Source: Cyanidiococcus yangmingshanensis (Eukaryota; Rhodophyta; Bangiophyceae; Cyanidiales; Cyanidiaceae). Taken from it: a stretch of DNA of 64,000 bases. Positions 39,548-50,816 of this stretch are shown here, piece after piece. The translations under genes and the position numbers were made by a program. The notes beneath the pieces were generated by a model. That model saw only the letters and a program-made list of their open reading frames with translations, had not been told where the DNA came from and searched no databases. Position 1 is the stretch's first letter; the number at the start of each line of letters is the position of its first letter. The stretch lies in contig VWRR01000017.1 of the NCBI GenBank assembly GCA_013995675.1, positions 367,433 through 431,432 on the forward strand. Direction: 5' to 3'.

Positions 39548-41319
39548 CGTGGGAGTGAGCGCACTTGTCCAGCGTCTGGCCCATGTTACACAAGCGCTCC
39601 TCTCCCAAGCCGAGCGCACCAAGAAGAGCAACAGTTTTCCCAGGTCGTCCTCTGTAAGCGCTCGTAGTGCTTGGGTACACCCGCCTTGCCTCCAAGTTTA
39701 CTGCCCACGAAAGGCTGGCCGCAAACCCTGATCAGCGGTCTAAACAGGGTTCAAGTCGTCACAGGGTTATGACGCAACCTAACCAACAACTTCTTGTCAG
39801 ACTCTTCCTATTGAGGTACAGTTTGGGGACCAGTGAAAGACGACGTGCTGCCAGCTGCACAACCGCAAGAACGAAGAAACGAATGGAGAAGGTCACCTAA
39901 ACGACTTCAAGGAGATAAGAATCTGGACCCGAGCGTCGTATGCGTGCGGCTCCACCGCCCCTGGGGACGCGTACGGGTGTCGGCGCCGTTGATGCGCGCG
40001 CACGTTGATCTTGGACATTGCAGTCATTACAAAGATGTCCCTAAACTTCAAGTTCTTTTCTTGATGCGTGCGATCGTGAGTTGGTGCGGATCTCTCGATC
40101 GGTAGGAGCGGGTACCAAGATGGTCTCCTGGCGATGGCCAGCGAACCATCAGAACCGGATGTTTCATAGAGGCTTCAGCTTCGAGCGGTTACGAGTCAGA
40201 ATAGTTTGGGTGTGTGTGGTTGAGCACGAGGACGCGTGGGATCGGGTTCGGGGTGGTACCGTCTCGACCGCGTTCATGCTTCGGGGAAATGGCCGGCTAT
40301 GGGTGCTGAAAAAAAGCGTCACTTCCGAGAAGTACTCGTGTTTCAACAATGCGCGACCTACAGACAACTTGTATAGTATTTGCGGTCGACAGTGCACTTA
40401 TATTTGAGGGTGCTCTGGAAATGTTTATACGAATGCAACGTTCTCTGGACCGACAAGCATGATTGCGAGCCGGCAAGAGATTTTCTCTTCCTGGGCACTC
40501 AGACCCTGCTCAACTCAGCGGCCAAGCGCTGGATCCTATCGCTCAGGCGCATCCATCGGCATGCCGTTACCTGGACAAGGGCGCATGCAAGCGCAACGTG
40601 CTCAAGTCGTTCCCGAGGTGCCCCGTTCCAAGCGCTTCCCGAAACGATTGAATCCTACGCAAAAGCTCATTCGAACTGATGGCGATCCGCATCAGCACCC
40701 TGCAGCCGACACCGTGGCGTTCGCACACTCGCACACCGACTGACGAACAACCATGACGCGGCGAATCGAGATTGGCGTTGCGCACGCACCGAATGCATAG
40801 CCTTGGAGACACGCACACAGGCACCAGCAATTCTTCACTTTTGCGGGATTCAAGGACACCGCCATCACCATCGTCGATGGGACAAGCTGACGCTACGCCA
40901 CTGCCAATACTCGGATGTTTGCCCGATCGTCGCGACCATGGAGTCCAGAACCGCCACCTCGGGACCGCTTCGATCGATGGGGTCGCCTCAAGCGATCCGA
41001 TCCGTCGGGCGCACCGGCACGCGATACGATCGCGATGCGCGTGTCGCGTATCCATCGACGACGATGACGCGAGCCATGGAATGGCCGCGCGGAGCGGACG
41101 AGGATTCAGGGCCAAGCGCCAGCGCGCGCCCATGAAACGAGGGGTGTCCCGCTAAGGCGAAGGTGTTCTGCGCGCCCACACGCCGACCAAAACGCGACGC
41201 ATCGTGTTGCGCGTGCCGCTCGACTAGTGTCCGGGGAACAACTTCGTGTCGCGTGTTTCGTGAAGCACATCGTCTCAGTGCCAAAGACGGTCCCTGGCTA
41301 CGCGCCTGGCGTTTTCGCG
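39548..41319. other. Long intergenic region without a recognised gene
   Basis: About 1.8 kb between divergent genes. Overlapping frames of 90-188 codons on both strands at 40567-41284 sit in a GC-rich stretch that probably includes the PITP promoter. No domain, tRNA or other RNA recognised. Confidence 0.4.
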
Positions 41320-42393
41320 ATGCTCATCAAGGAATATAGACTGCTCCTGCCGTGCTCTGTCGAGGAGTACTTCCGAGCACAGCTGTACATGGTTGCCAAG
41401 GCGGCGCAGCAGGAGACGGGGAAACGCGCTGGCGAGGGTCTCGTGATCGAAGAGAATCGGCCGTATGCCGTCGACGATCCCTGTAACGACTACAAGATGC
41501 CTCCGGGTCAGTACACAAAGAAGATTTTTTATCTCAAATCAAAGGTACCAGCCTTTGTTCGCTTTGTTATGCCGGAAAGCGCACTAACCATTGTCGAGCG
41601 TAGCTGGAACGCCTATCCGCACTGTCTGACGATCTACTCCAACGAGTGGCTTGGAGACAAGTTTCGACTGAGTGTGGAAACTATTCACGCGCAGGATGCA
41701 GGGACTCAGTCGAACCCGCTGAATCTTCCGGCTGAGGAAGTGCGAAAGCGCCAAGTGGACTACATCGATATTGCGTGCGCAGTGCCGCGTATGGAGCCGA
41801 ACGAGGACCCGACTGTCTGGCAGAGTCGCCGCACGGGACGTGGCCCGCTCGTCCCAGGGCGCTGGTACTACGACACGCAACCCGTGATGTGTGCATACAA
41901 ATTGTGCAAACTAGAGTTTCGCAAATGGGGCCTACAAACGATGGTCGAGGAATGGGGTCAAAAATACGGATTGAAGTATACATTCATTCGATATCATCGG
42001 AAGCTTGTTTGTTGGATGGATGAGTGGATTGATATGACGATTGAGGATATTCGGCGCATGGAGGAGGAGACGGCGGCAGTCACTCGCCAGAAGTACGAGC
42101 ACTCGCTGCAGTACGGCGGAACCCATGACGGTATCGAATCGGACTGGGAAGGCGACACCAGCGGAGGCGAGGACCCGACTCACGTTTCTCGCCGCAGTGT
42201 GTCGAGCAGCAGTGTGTCGCCGCGCGTAGCCAATGCTAATTTGGTCAGCGGTAGGACTGGGCATATGGACCTGAAAGATGAGTCATCCACTACAGCGCCG
42301 AAGCTGAATGATCACCAGACGCTTTCGATAGAGGGTTCGTCCCGAGACCATCCTAGCGAGGCGCCTCGGACTGAGGCATACGGAGACGCCTGA
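41320..42393 (+). CDS. Class I phosphatidylinositol transfer protein (PITP)
   Basis: A 357-residue protein of the START-like PITP family, which moves phosphatidylinositol and a second lipid between membranes. Motifs across about residues 1-260: MLIKEYRLLLPCSVEEYFRAQLYMVAKAA, GKRAGEGLVIEENRPY, GQYTKKIFYLKSKVPAFVR (lipid-headgroup loop), SWNAYPHCLTIYSN, MCAYKLCKLEFRKWGLQ and WMDEWIDMTIEDIRRMEEE near the C-terminal helix. The last about 90 residues are acidic, Ser-rich and specific to this protein. ATG 41320 matches the normal family start (family: VxKEYRxxLPxxVEEY); the frame extends upstream to 41227 without ATG. One frame. Confidence 0.95.
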   Translation: MLIKEYRLLLPCSVEEYFRAQLYMVAKAAQQETGKRAGEGLVIEENRPYAVDDPCNDYKMPPGQYTKKIFYLKSKVPAFVRFVMPESALTIVERSWNAYPHCLTIYSNEWLGDKFRLSVETIHAQDAGTQSNPLNLPAEEVRKRQVDYIDIACAVPRMEPNEDPTVWQSRRTGRGPLVPGRWYYDTQPVMCAYKLCKLEFRKWGLQTMVEEWGQKYGLKYTFIRYHRKLVCWMDEWIDMTIEDIRRMEEETAAVTRQKYEHSLQYGGTHDGIESDWEGDTSGGEDPTHVSRRSVSSSSVSPRVANANLVSGRTGHMDLKDESSTTAPKLNDHQTLSIEGSSRDHPSEAPRTEAYGDA

Positions 42394-42841
42394 AGCGTTG
42401 AATACCCTCGGTGTCGGAATCCTTGGGAGACAGTGCCTCTCAATCGAGGTGGCGTGTTCCGCTCGCATGGCGGCTCCTCTTGATTGCGACCAGCGCCGTT
42501 CGCTGACGCTGTATATAGCCGATGCAGCCGCAGCGACGCTCGTATCTCTCTAGACAGCGATCTTGTAATGTAAAGCACCTGTATTAGGGCTTGAATTGAA
42601 GAGCGTTGCCGCGAGGTCTCATCCTTCTCGATGCACCTCGTGAACGGCTGGCAAGTCGTTGATCCCGAACAAGAGGGGAGCGACAGGATCATGGTCGACG
42701 CGACGCGGCCACGATGGCCGAGTACCGCCCCCGATCCCGACGAGGACTGCCAAACTACGAAGCTGTTTTCGGGTTTGGCTTGGTTGCCAGTCGACGTTGA
42801 GGCGCCGGTGAAATCAACGTCTTTGCAGGCAGGGTTTGGTG
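42394..42841. other. Short intergenic region
   Basis: Between the PITP gene and the NAA25-like gene; no features seen beyond the presumed promoter. Confidence 0.4.
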
Positions 42842-45800
42842 ATGCTTTCGAGTCTGGTGATAGAGCGTAGTCTGCAAATTGAACGTGGAATCGCGTCACT
42901 TCCGTCGATCCTGAACGCGCTCAGTCTAGGGCAAGAGGGCAAGTTCGTGCGACTCATCAACGAAGCCAAAGCGGCCGTTCCCAAGCAGCATGAGGGAATC
43001 ACTCGTATTCAAGTCTATCTTGAGGTTCTTTCCGTAGTCTTCTATGCGAGAAAAGGGAACACAGCTGCTGCCCTGGAGCGAGCGGAGGCCATCCTCTCGC
43101 GACCGGGCTCGCGATCCGACATCCAGGCCGTTTTCGACTGGTCCAGTCTTTGGACGCTGTCTCTTGCGCTGCTCTCGCTGGCGCCATACTTGCCGCGACC
43201 TTCTTCATATCAAAGCGAGTACCGTCGTGATCCGATACACTCGGGCGAGTATTACCGCGATCGCTTGGCAATGTTTGCCGAGCAACTACCTATGCGAGCG
43301 GCCTATGACTTTGCCGAGACTGCGCTGCGCTGTTTCATCATCGCGTTGCTTTGTCACAAAATAGAGATCGCTCAAAGAATTGTACTGCGACAAGTTAGGG
43401 CTTTCAGTGGAGCCACAAGCGGCGATCCCGTGGCCCGCAGCGGTCTGAACGCGACGCGAACCGCGTTTCTGCTCCTTCGCCAAGCGTTGGCCTGCTTCAT
43501 GCCCGTCTACGCTTCTCGAAGAGGTGCTCGCGATAAAACAAACAAGTCAGGTGCTAACCAAGCGCGTGGCAGTCTCGAAAAAGACCCATCTGAGATGCGG
43601 ATGCGCGTCCAGGCCCAGTTGAGTGAGCAGCTCGTGCGTCGAGCACTAGAGCTCCTAAGCACTCGAGCGGATGGTGCTGAAGCAAGAGCAGTAGCAGCGT
43701 CGGAGAAGGATGGAGCGATGCTCACGCACCGAGATGCAATAGAACTCATCTGGCGCATCATGGATGCTCAGGGTCAACTGTCGCTGTTCGCAACTTGGCT
43801 TGACGAAAGCTCCGATGACCCAAAGGCGCTCTATCTGCGACGCGTGTTTACGGAGCACATGGAGCGCAGGCGATTGGAGGCAGATGCGCTCTACGCAGCG
43901 TGGCAAGGCAGACAGCCAGATGCATCTGCGGAACGTCTTGAGCTCGCCTCCAAGGTTGCGGAGCAGTATCTGGCGCTGATCGAGGCAGTACCATCCACTG
44001 ATGGAACAGGCCAGGGCGCTGTGGCCGCTCCCGAGGACTGGACGCTTTGGACACGACTAGCGGAGCTTCTGTCGATGGACTCTGGTGGAAAATGGTCTAG
44101 CGAGGAACCGAAGCAGCGACAGCGCTTGGAGGCCTTGCTCCAAGGTCATTGTGATCGACAGCGCTGGCTAGCCCGTCTTGCCTACCAAAACAGTCAGTCT
44201 GCGCTCACGGTTGAGTTGTTGTTGGAGGCGTTTCGATCCCTGGGAATACACGCCTGTGGCCATTTTGACCTTTTTCCATGGATACTGGCCTGGGCCTGCG
44301 ACGGACGCGATCTCTCTTGTGCATCCGCTCTCACAGAATTCAGCAGAGCACTTGGAGAGTCGTATCCCGGTCCTACAGATGCCCAGATGCCTAAATGGTC
44401 GGCACCGCAATGGCGTCTCCTACTCAATCGCGTCTGGATCGATACCTGGTCGGACGATGTCTTGTGCAGTCAGAGGGTTGGTTCAGGCCCGGGATCGCTC
44501 CAAGGCGGAAGCCAGCATGATCTGGAGCCACTCCTACTGCTTCGCTGGTCACACAAGTGTCGTTCGTTATCTAACCAAGTTGGCACCGAGGTCTCTACCT
44601 CCAACGGGTTTCTCTTGCTTGCCGCGATTCGGTTTTTGCGACTGGTTCCCTCACCTGCCTGCTTGGATGTAGCGCTTGTTATTTTGCGCTACGGACTTGA
44701 TCGCTCCCCGCATGACTATATCTTGCGCATCGCGTGCATTGGTCTGCTGAACGCACTCGATGCACCCGCCTGCGCGATGAGAGCATGGAATTATCTTCGC
44801 TGCAAGTACGTCCAGCATGACTCGCTGGCATACCTTCTCGGTGACGGGGTTGATATGATTCTGCCGCTGTACTTTGCCTTTCTCCCTAACAACACTGGGC
44901 ACCGATATGGATGCGAATCTGAGCGCATCAACGCCTCTGCGCAGATCGAAATGCAGACATCGCTCCAAGTGGAGAACCTAACTGAGTGTGCACCTGCTCT
45001 CGTTGATGCGATCCGCAGCAATCACCTGGACACTGGCCTGCACCTTTTCGAGCTATTCGATCGCATCGAACGAAGCGCACGACTGTGGGACACGAGTGTA
45101 CAAGTTGATTTAGGACGCTGGCTCAACAAATTGTCCCGTTCCGCAGGGTATGCATTCAAAAGCGAGATAAGGGACCAAACGAATGGATCCATCTCTCAGT
45201 CGCGAGCTCGAAAACAGGTCTGCGAACATGTGCCTCCTTCGATCGATCAGGCTGTATCGGGGATGCAGGGCCTCTGTTTCGAGTATAGAGAGGAAGGGAA
45301 CAGCCCGCCGACCGGGACGAGTCCTTTCCGAGTTAACGACCTCGTCGATAACAGTGACTGGTCGGTTATTCGGCCCCTGATCCGCCCTCGCTCTGGAGCG
45401 AGCCTCGATGTCTACTGCACGCCCGCTATCTCCGCGATGGCATCGTGGTGTGTAGCCGCTGCGCCGCACCAAGTGCCTCCAGAACGAATTCGCTGGACTG
45501 GTCTTTGGGTATTGCTCGTTGTGGGTGCTCGAGGGCGAGGCCCCGATCGCCTCCTTCTCCAGCAGTGGTACAAGGAGCTGGTCTCTGGTCCATACTTGGC
45601 AGAAAACGATGGCGATCAAGACCAGAGTGACGATAGTCTCAATAGTCTGGCAGATTTCGTACATCCGTTCGATTTCGGATACCGATATGATGCACTGAGA
45701 CGCGAGGTCGGACGCTTGGAATCTGCTGTTCGTTGGGCGCTTTTGGACCACAACTTGTGCGATGCTGACGAGCATGCGGCAAGTTGGAGATCGATGCTCG

Positions 45801-46267
45801 GCTCAACGCCAGCCACGCTTACGGATCGCTGGATCTTTTGTGAGCTGCGCTACCTCCTGCTGCTGGCCTTGGCACTGCGAATGCGGAATCGTCTACATGG
45901 AGCGGAATTGCTTGAAAACCGAAATCTGTTGCCTAGCGTGGTAGAGCTGGTTCAGCGGGCCGACTGGCTCGTACAACTGGCCGATAGAGATCTGCTTGCG
46001 GATGAGCATTCCGTCGAGTCGGCCACTCCAGGGCAGCAGGAACCGGGCGCCGATCCTTCAAGAACTGTTGTTCGGCACGATTTTATCCGGCCCCGGCTCG
46101 AGGAGATTGGTCGAGCGCTGACGGATCCAGAAGCCATCGAATCAGTTTGGAGTGCATACAGAGACGAAAAAGAGCAAAATCAAGTGGCGAATCGAGCGCT
46201 ATTTCGGCTGCTGCACTTGTGGATTCAAGTCCTTGTCGATGAGGCCCAAGAGCCCGGCAACCAGTGA
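42842..46267 (+). CDS. Large helical-repeat protein, possibly NatB auxiliary subunit NAA25/MDM20
   Basis: A 1141-residue protein in one frame, almost entirely alpha-helical. The N-terminal region shows TPR-like helix pairs (SILNALSLGQEGKFVRLINEAKAAV, YLEVLSVVFYARKGNTAAALERAEAIL). Later segments are compatible with more repeats (VAEQYLALIEAVPS, RQRWLARLAYQNSQSALTVELLLEAF). Size, the N-terminal repeat placed as in MDM20 and the C-terminal helical half suggest the auxiliary subunit of the NatB N-terminal acetyltransferase. That subunit anchors the catalytic NAA20 at the ribosome. No diagnostic motif separates it from other large TPR proteins, so the name is tentative. ATG 42842 follows a TTG in the same frame. 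Confidence 0.42.
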   Translation: MLSSLVIERSLQIERGIASLPSILNALSLGQEGKFVRLINEAKAAVPKQHEGITRIQVYLEVLSVVFYARKGNTAAALERAEAILSRPGSRSDIQAVFDWSSLWTLSLALLSLAPYLPRPSSYQSEYRRDPIHSGEYYRDRLAMFAEQLPMRAAYDFAETALRCFIIALLCHKIEIAQRIVLRQVRAFSGATSGDPVARSGLNATRTAFLLLRQALACFMPVYASRRGARDKTNKSGANQARGSLEKDPSEMRMRVQAQLSEQLVRRALELLSTRADGAEARAVAASEKDGAMLTHRDAIELIWRIMDAQGQLSLFATWLDESSDDPKALYLRRVFTEHMERRRLEADALYAAWQGRQPDASAERLELASKVAEQYLALIEAVPSTDGTGQGAVAAPEDWTLWTRLAELLSMDSGGKWSSEEPKQRQRLEALLQGHCDRQRWLARLAYQNSQSALTVELLLEAFRSLGIHACGHFDLFPWILAWACDGRDLSCASALTEFSRALGESYPGPTDAQMPKWSAPQWRLLLNRVWIDTWSDDVLCSQRVGSGPGSLQGGSQHDLEPLLLLRWSHKCRSLSNQVGTEVSTSNGFLLLAAIRFLRLVPSPACLDVALVILRYGLDRSPHDYILRIACIGLLNALDAPACAMRAWNYLRCKYVQHDSLAYLLGDGVDMILPLYFAFLPNNTGHRYGCESERINASAQIEMQTSLQVENLTECAPALVDAIRSNHLDTGLHLFELFDRIERSARLWDTSVQVDLGRWLNKLSRSAGYAFKSEIRDQTNGSISQSRARKQVCEHVPPSIDQAVSGMQGLCFEYREEGNSPPTGTSPFRVNDLVDNSDWSVIRPLIRPRSGASLDVYCTPAISAMASWCVAAAPHQVPPERIRWTGLWVLLVVGARGRGPDRLLLQQWYKELVSGPYLAENDGDQDQSDDSLNSLADFVHPFDFGYRYDALRREVGRLESAVRWALLDHNLCDADEHAASWRSMLGSTPATLTDRWIFCELRYLLLLALALRMRNRLHGAELLENRNLLPSVVELVQRADWLVQLADRDLLADEHSVESATPGQQEPGADPSRTVVRHDFIRPRLEEIGRALTDPEAIESVWSAYRDEKEQNQVANRALFRLLHLWIQVLVDEAQEPGNQ

Positions 46268-48019
46268 CTAGGTATCATCTGGCGACGACCATGGCGCATA
46301 TCGATTGCTGTGTCATCAAATCGTAAGTTGTTGTGTCCAGTGATGTATTCAGTATAGATGACGAGTGTGACTGCCCAATGGTGCGTGGACCGACACAATG
46401 ATAGGCCTGAGGACCGTAACTAACCATTCGCGTTTTTATGCGTTCAGCAGCGAGTAGGAACTAGACCGGAGAGGCGAACCCGTCGCCAGCGGGAAGTAGG
46501 AAGACGTTTGGCCTCGCCGCGATTGAAAACCAATCCTTGGCGCTCTTAATGCCTGTATACGAGAACGCGACCTGTTGGCGTGGTGTACGACGCCAAGCGG
46601 GTGACCTGGTCGACGAATGGATCTGTTTGGTTGCTCGGTGCAGCGCTCAGCATTTGCGTGAGCGATAGGTCTCGCTTGGTGCCAGACCAGTCGACGGGTA
46701 CGCGTTGAGACCCCAACGGCCTAGTTTTGATTCAATCAGGTCCAGACTCGTTCAACAATTTTTTCCATATCCGTTTGGAAGGACCAAGCCAGTTCTCCGC
46801 TTCTAGAACCGCGCCTGTGCCGTTACATTCTCTTGCATGAAATGCTGCTCTTTTCCGAAGTGGATCGTTTTGCTTTTTTCAGCTATGAAACAATTCAGGA
46901 ACCGATAATCGGCTTGCTTGGACTCTGCGCTTGGTGATGCTGTTGACGTCTCTGAAAAGACAGTTGTTGCTATCATGGGGAATGTGAACACGGAAGGCAG
47001 CGCCATGGCTCGGACATCTTTCGGCAGAGTGCGGGGCATGGGCAACGTATTCGCATCTCCTGTGAATGCAAAATCTCCTATGAAACCGCCGACACAAGGG
47101 CGTTGATGACATCTAACGAGAGGCATTTGTCTGAGACCGACCCATGGAGGCGAGTGTCTCGGATCGGACGCTGTGGAATCTCCCAAGCTACCATTAATCG
47201 TGTCTGAGCTCTTGTTCGGCGACGTTTATCCTGGACAAGTCGGGGCCCAATGTCATATAGGTGACGGGGTTGATATCTGGCCGGAATGCGTGAAAGAGTT
47301 AGGGACGAGTCTACCTCGAGCTAGCCGGTGACTGGACTGTGCTGAACGCAACCCGCTTCCCAAGACTCGTTTGTGAATAGCATTCGCGAAAATGGACATG
47401 AAACGCGAAATACAAGAGACCAGGGCATTGCGGCGAGGCTCGGATAGAGTCAAACTGCGTCATCCACTGCGACGGTTTCGAATCAACAGTGTAGCCGGAT
47501 CGAGGAGCCGTTGGTTGGACGAGAGATTCAGACCAGATACCTGTTGCGGCTGAACTGGGTCCGATTGCTGCATGTTACCCATTCTGATTATCTCCGCGGA
47601 ACAAAAGGCGCACTTGGCACTGCCAACTGGACGGCAGCTCAATGTGTTTGCGTGATGAGAACAGGTCGCCCCAGATCAGGTAAGTGGATCACGCTTCGTG
47701 CAAGAGATCGACGATGAAGCGCCGAACCAGAATCTTTGATCGCTCCGCAGTGATGAAAGCAACTGCGCCTTTCACAGTTTGACAGAGTCAATCTCTGACA
47801 ATGTCGACGGTAATTTGCGTCTGAGCGTGCGAACAAGCTTTTTTACAGCTCTGCAGCAAATATTCGAAGACGAAGCGGATACTAACCGGTGGTACCAACT
47901 AACAGGGAAGCTATATACGAGGTTATGGGCCTGGCCCGAATTCGGAAACGCCATGCCTTCCAGGGTCGCGCCTCGAGCATCGCTATGCCAGCGTGTGGAG
48001 ATACCTCTTTGGTCGGAAC
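46268..48019. other. Convergent intergenic region without a recognised gene
   Basis: About 1.75 kb between the 3' ends of the NAA25-like gene and CCT6. Scattered frames of 60-130 codons on both strands show no family features. Confidence 0.45.
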
Positions 48020-49636
48020 TTACTTGGTCCGGGTGTCACGACCGGCTTTCAGCAACTCATCGACGAGGAGCAGCTGTGTTGTGATTGTGGTTGCCAGGCT
48101 GATTGCGTGTCGCTTTGGGCGGCAGCAATCAACGATTCCTTGACCCATGGGTTCAATAAGCTCGCCAGCGTGCACATCAAGCCCAACCATTCGACCACGC
48201 TCGTGGGCTTCGATCATCTGCAAAATCGTTTCTTGAGCGTCCAGCCCAGAGTTCTCTGCCAATGTCTTTGGAATAATGAGCAGCGCGTCAGCGAAGACTT
48301 TCACACCCAGTCGTGCTCGTCCATGGACTTGTTTCGCATACTCTTGGAGATGCTGGTATGCAGCGCATTCGAAAGCACCGGCACCTGGGACAAGGCAAGC
48401 ATCTTCGAGGAAATGCTTAGCTGTATGTAGGCCGTCGCGCACTGCATCTTTGAGTTGCTGGAGCGTGTGCTTGTCGGGTCCGCGAAGAACGAGCGTACAA
48501 CTACGCGCCGTCGAAGCTGCTTCGACAAATGTAAATTTGTCTTCCCCAAGGGTTTCCTCGAAGACTCGCGTTGCGCGACCGAGCACCGCCGGATTCAAAT
48601 CATCAAGGGAGTTCACGGCGGTTCCACCACAGGCCAAAACGAGACGTTCCATGTTGCGCCGCTTCGCCCGACGCAAAGCCATGATCCCCTCCCGCGCAAG
48701 CATGTCAAGCGCATCTGGTGAGATGCCTTTCTGGTTCACGACGACAAACCCAGCGTTTGAGCCTGATTCATCGCAAACTTGACGCTTCAGCCGCAGAATC
48801 TTTTCGACTTGATGCGCTACCGCATCACGCTCTGCCAGAGCAAGTTTCTCCCGTTGTTCCGCACTAGAATAGAAAAACCCACCACCCAGTTCCGATTTTT
48901 CGTACTCAAGGGATACATTGCAGGTCAATACATAGGCATTCTGCAAATCTTTGGGCATGTCCGGATGTCGCGCTCCATGGTCAAGCACCAGACCTCGAAC
49001 AAGACTAGAGTGCATCACTGTCCGCGACTCCATGGCCATGATCTCCACCATAAACAGATCCAACGGTTCGCCATTGCGATGCACCGTGAGGGCGGCATCA
49101 GAAACCAGGTCGGTAAGGTGCGCGATCACAAGCTCGTCAGAGAGTTTCGTGTTCAGTGCGCAGCGAACAACCCGCCAGAGCTGCTCTCGATCGTCACGAT
49201 CAACCACCGTTTGCACTCCCGGCAAAAAATTGCGGATCAGCTCCGTCCGTGCCAGCTCGATTCCGTCCACCAAGTGTCGCGGATGCGTCCCGTCGACAAG
49301 CGGCCGCTCCGCCTGGCGAAGAACTTCGCCGACCAAAAGCACGACACTGGTGGTACCGTCCCCGCACTCATCGTCCTGAGCTGTCGCCGCCCGAGCTATG
49401 ATTTTCGCTGTCGGATGAATGATCTCCATGTTATGCAATAACACGGCGCCATCTTTGGTGAGCTTGAGCTCGCCACTGCCACTCACGAGAAGTTTCATCG
49501 TGCCGCGCGGCCCCAAGTTCGAGCGCAAAATATCCTCGAGACCACCGGCCGCGTTAATGTTCGCATGCAGTGCTAAACCACGTCGAGATACCTCTGCATT
49601 CGGGTTCAGAAACTTTACTGCAGGTGCAGCAGCCAT
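48020..49636 (-). CDS. CCT6: T-complex protein 1 zeta subunit (CCT6)
   Basis: A 538-residue group II chaperonin subunit, part of the cytosolic CCT/TRiC ring that folds actin and tubulin. Nucleotide-binding motifs: NLGPRGTMKLLV (residues about 40-51), KDGAVLLHNM, GDGTTSVV (92-99), RRAKRRNMERL and VPGAGAFE. The zeta subunit is indicated by SLVRGLVLDHGARHPDMP, TCNVSLEYEKSELGGGFFYSSAEQREKL and VVVNQKGISPDALD. The C-terminus LLLVDELLKAGRDTRTK is also typical. ATG 49636 (MAAAPAVKFLNPNAEV) fits the family start, although the frame is open upstream to 50134. Length is normal and the frame unbroken, so this is a good control gene next to the frame-offset OSCP gene. Confidence 0.97.
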   Translation of the reverse strand: MAAAPAVKFLNPNAEVSRRGLALHANINAAGGLEDILRSNLGPRGTMKLLVSGSGELKLTKDGAVLLHNMEIIHPTAKIIARAATAQDDECGDGTTSVVLLVGEVLRQAERPLVDGTHPRHLVDGIELARTELIRNFLPGVQTVVDRDDREQLWRVVRCALNTKLSDELVIAHLTDLVSDAALTVHRNGEPLDLFMVEIMAMESRTVMHSSLVRGLVLDHGARHPDMPKDLQNAYVLTCNVSLEYEKSELGGGFFYSSAEQREKLALAERDAVAHQVEKILRLKRQVCDESGSNAGFVVVNQKGISPDALDMLAREGIMALRRAKRRNMERLVLACGGTAVNSLDDLNPAVLGRATRVFEETLGEDKFTFVEAASTARSCTLVLRGPDKHTLQQLKDAVRDGLHTAKHFLEDACLVPGAGAFECAAYQHLQEYAKQVHGRARLGVKVFADALLIIPKTLAENSGLDAQETILQMIEAHERGRMVGLDVHAGELIEPMGQGIVDCCRPKRHAISLATTITTQLLLVDELLKAGRDTRTK

Positions 49637-50110
49637 AGTCGGGAACGAAACGAAACGATGTTGTGACTTGCAACAACGGTGTACGGAGCGTGTAGGAGGG
49701 GTATGGGCGACTCGGGGGCGACGCCACGCACGCTTGACGGCTCGGGGACCCAGCGCGTGACACCTGTCACAGCGCATGGACGGCCGCTGCCGCGCCCGAA
49801 CGCCATTGCGGACGCGACCTGGACAGCGTCGGATCCGCACCCAGTATGATGCCTGGACGCGGCGAGGGCGACGAACGCGCTCCAGTTGGCCGCGATGGCC
49901 GGTGCGCTTCCCGTTCGGCAGGCTGGCGCGATCGATCGCTTGGGCACGCACGCATTCCAACAACGTTGGCTCAAGCCTCTCATTCGTGTTTGCGGCTGTA
50001 GAGGCGACGTTTATATTGTCTGAAACGCTTTGGGTGAAAGGTCTGGTCACGTAAGCGCGTGGACGTGTTTTGAGAACTGTACGGAAGCAAGTTCTGAACG
50101 TGAAGCCTTC
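49637..50110. promoter_or_regulatory. Bidirectional promoter region of CCT6 and OSCP
   Basis: About 470 bp of GC-rich sequence separate the divergent start codons, so both promoters must lie here. No specific element is identified. Confidence 0.5.
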
Positions 50111-50816
50111 ATGTCTGGGCAGCGACTGGCACAACTTGCTCGGCGATTCCTGGGGCGCGTCGCCGGGGGTTCTTTGCCGGCTCGCCAGCGATGTCTCGGG
50201 ACGGTTGCGGGCCCTGCGACGTCCGAACGTGAGCAGTCAGTGGAGGTGGCGCAAAACTTGACCGGAATAGCTGGTCGCTACGCTGGATCGCTTTTGCGGG
50301 TTGCAACCGAGGCAAACAAGCTGAGTGAGGTTCGTCGAGACGTGAGCTGCACTGGAGCAGCTGCTCCGCGAGAACCCCCGCGTGGAGAGCTTTTTGGGGG
50401 ATCCTACGCGCTCGCAGCTATCCAAGTCGAAGGCACTGAAACGGTTGATGGACGCTGCAGGCGTAACGACGTCGTACGTGCGAAACCTGTTACAAGTGCT
50501 TGCGGACAACCGTCGTCTGAACTATGCCACGCAGGTCTTGGGTACGTTTCAGTCCGTGATCTCTGCGCAGCAGGGCTCCACACAAGCGATCGTGACTAGC
50601 GCGACGCCGCTGAGCGAGTGGCAGCTGGCGCTTCTGCGGCAGCGACTCCAGCACCGCTTCTTTCCGGATATGTCTGATGTCCGAATCGAGATCGTCACGC
50701 AGCTGGACAAGGACCTCATTGGGGGTTTCACCGTTCAGTTTGAAGACAAGTTTCTTGACCTGAGTTTGCGCACGGAGGTTAGGCGTATCCGCGATGAGCT
50801 TACCCAGCAAGTTTAA
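50111..50816 (+). CDS. ATPO: Mitochondrial ATP synthase OSCP (delta-type) subunit, with one +1 frame offset
   Basis: Stator-stalk subunit linking F1 to the peripheral stalk of mitochondrial ATP synthase. Arg-rich N-terminus (MSGQRLAQLARRFLGR) typical of a mitochondrial presequence, then GIAGRYAGSLLRVATEANKLSEVRRDV in the first frame. ALEQLLRENPRVESFLGDP, YVRNLLQVLADNRRL, VTSATPL and KDLIGGFTVQFEDKFLDLSL lie in the second, matching the OSCP family through to the C-terminus. The two frames are joined by skipping one base at 50345-50348, either GTG-A-GCT or AGC-T-GCA. This is a +1 offset in the middle of a conserved helix. Joined length about 234 residues, normal for OSCP. ATG 50111. Confidence 0.92.

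Noticed and set aside
47205-48010. Chain of plus-strand frames joined by skipping T at successive stop codons
   Set aside because: Segments average about 20 codons, as expected for random sequence, and match no family. The +1 argument is only used where conserved motifs flank the break.
48779-49441. 220-codon plus-strand frame within CCT6
   Set aside because: Exact antisense of strongly conserved CCT6 sequence.
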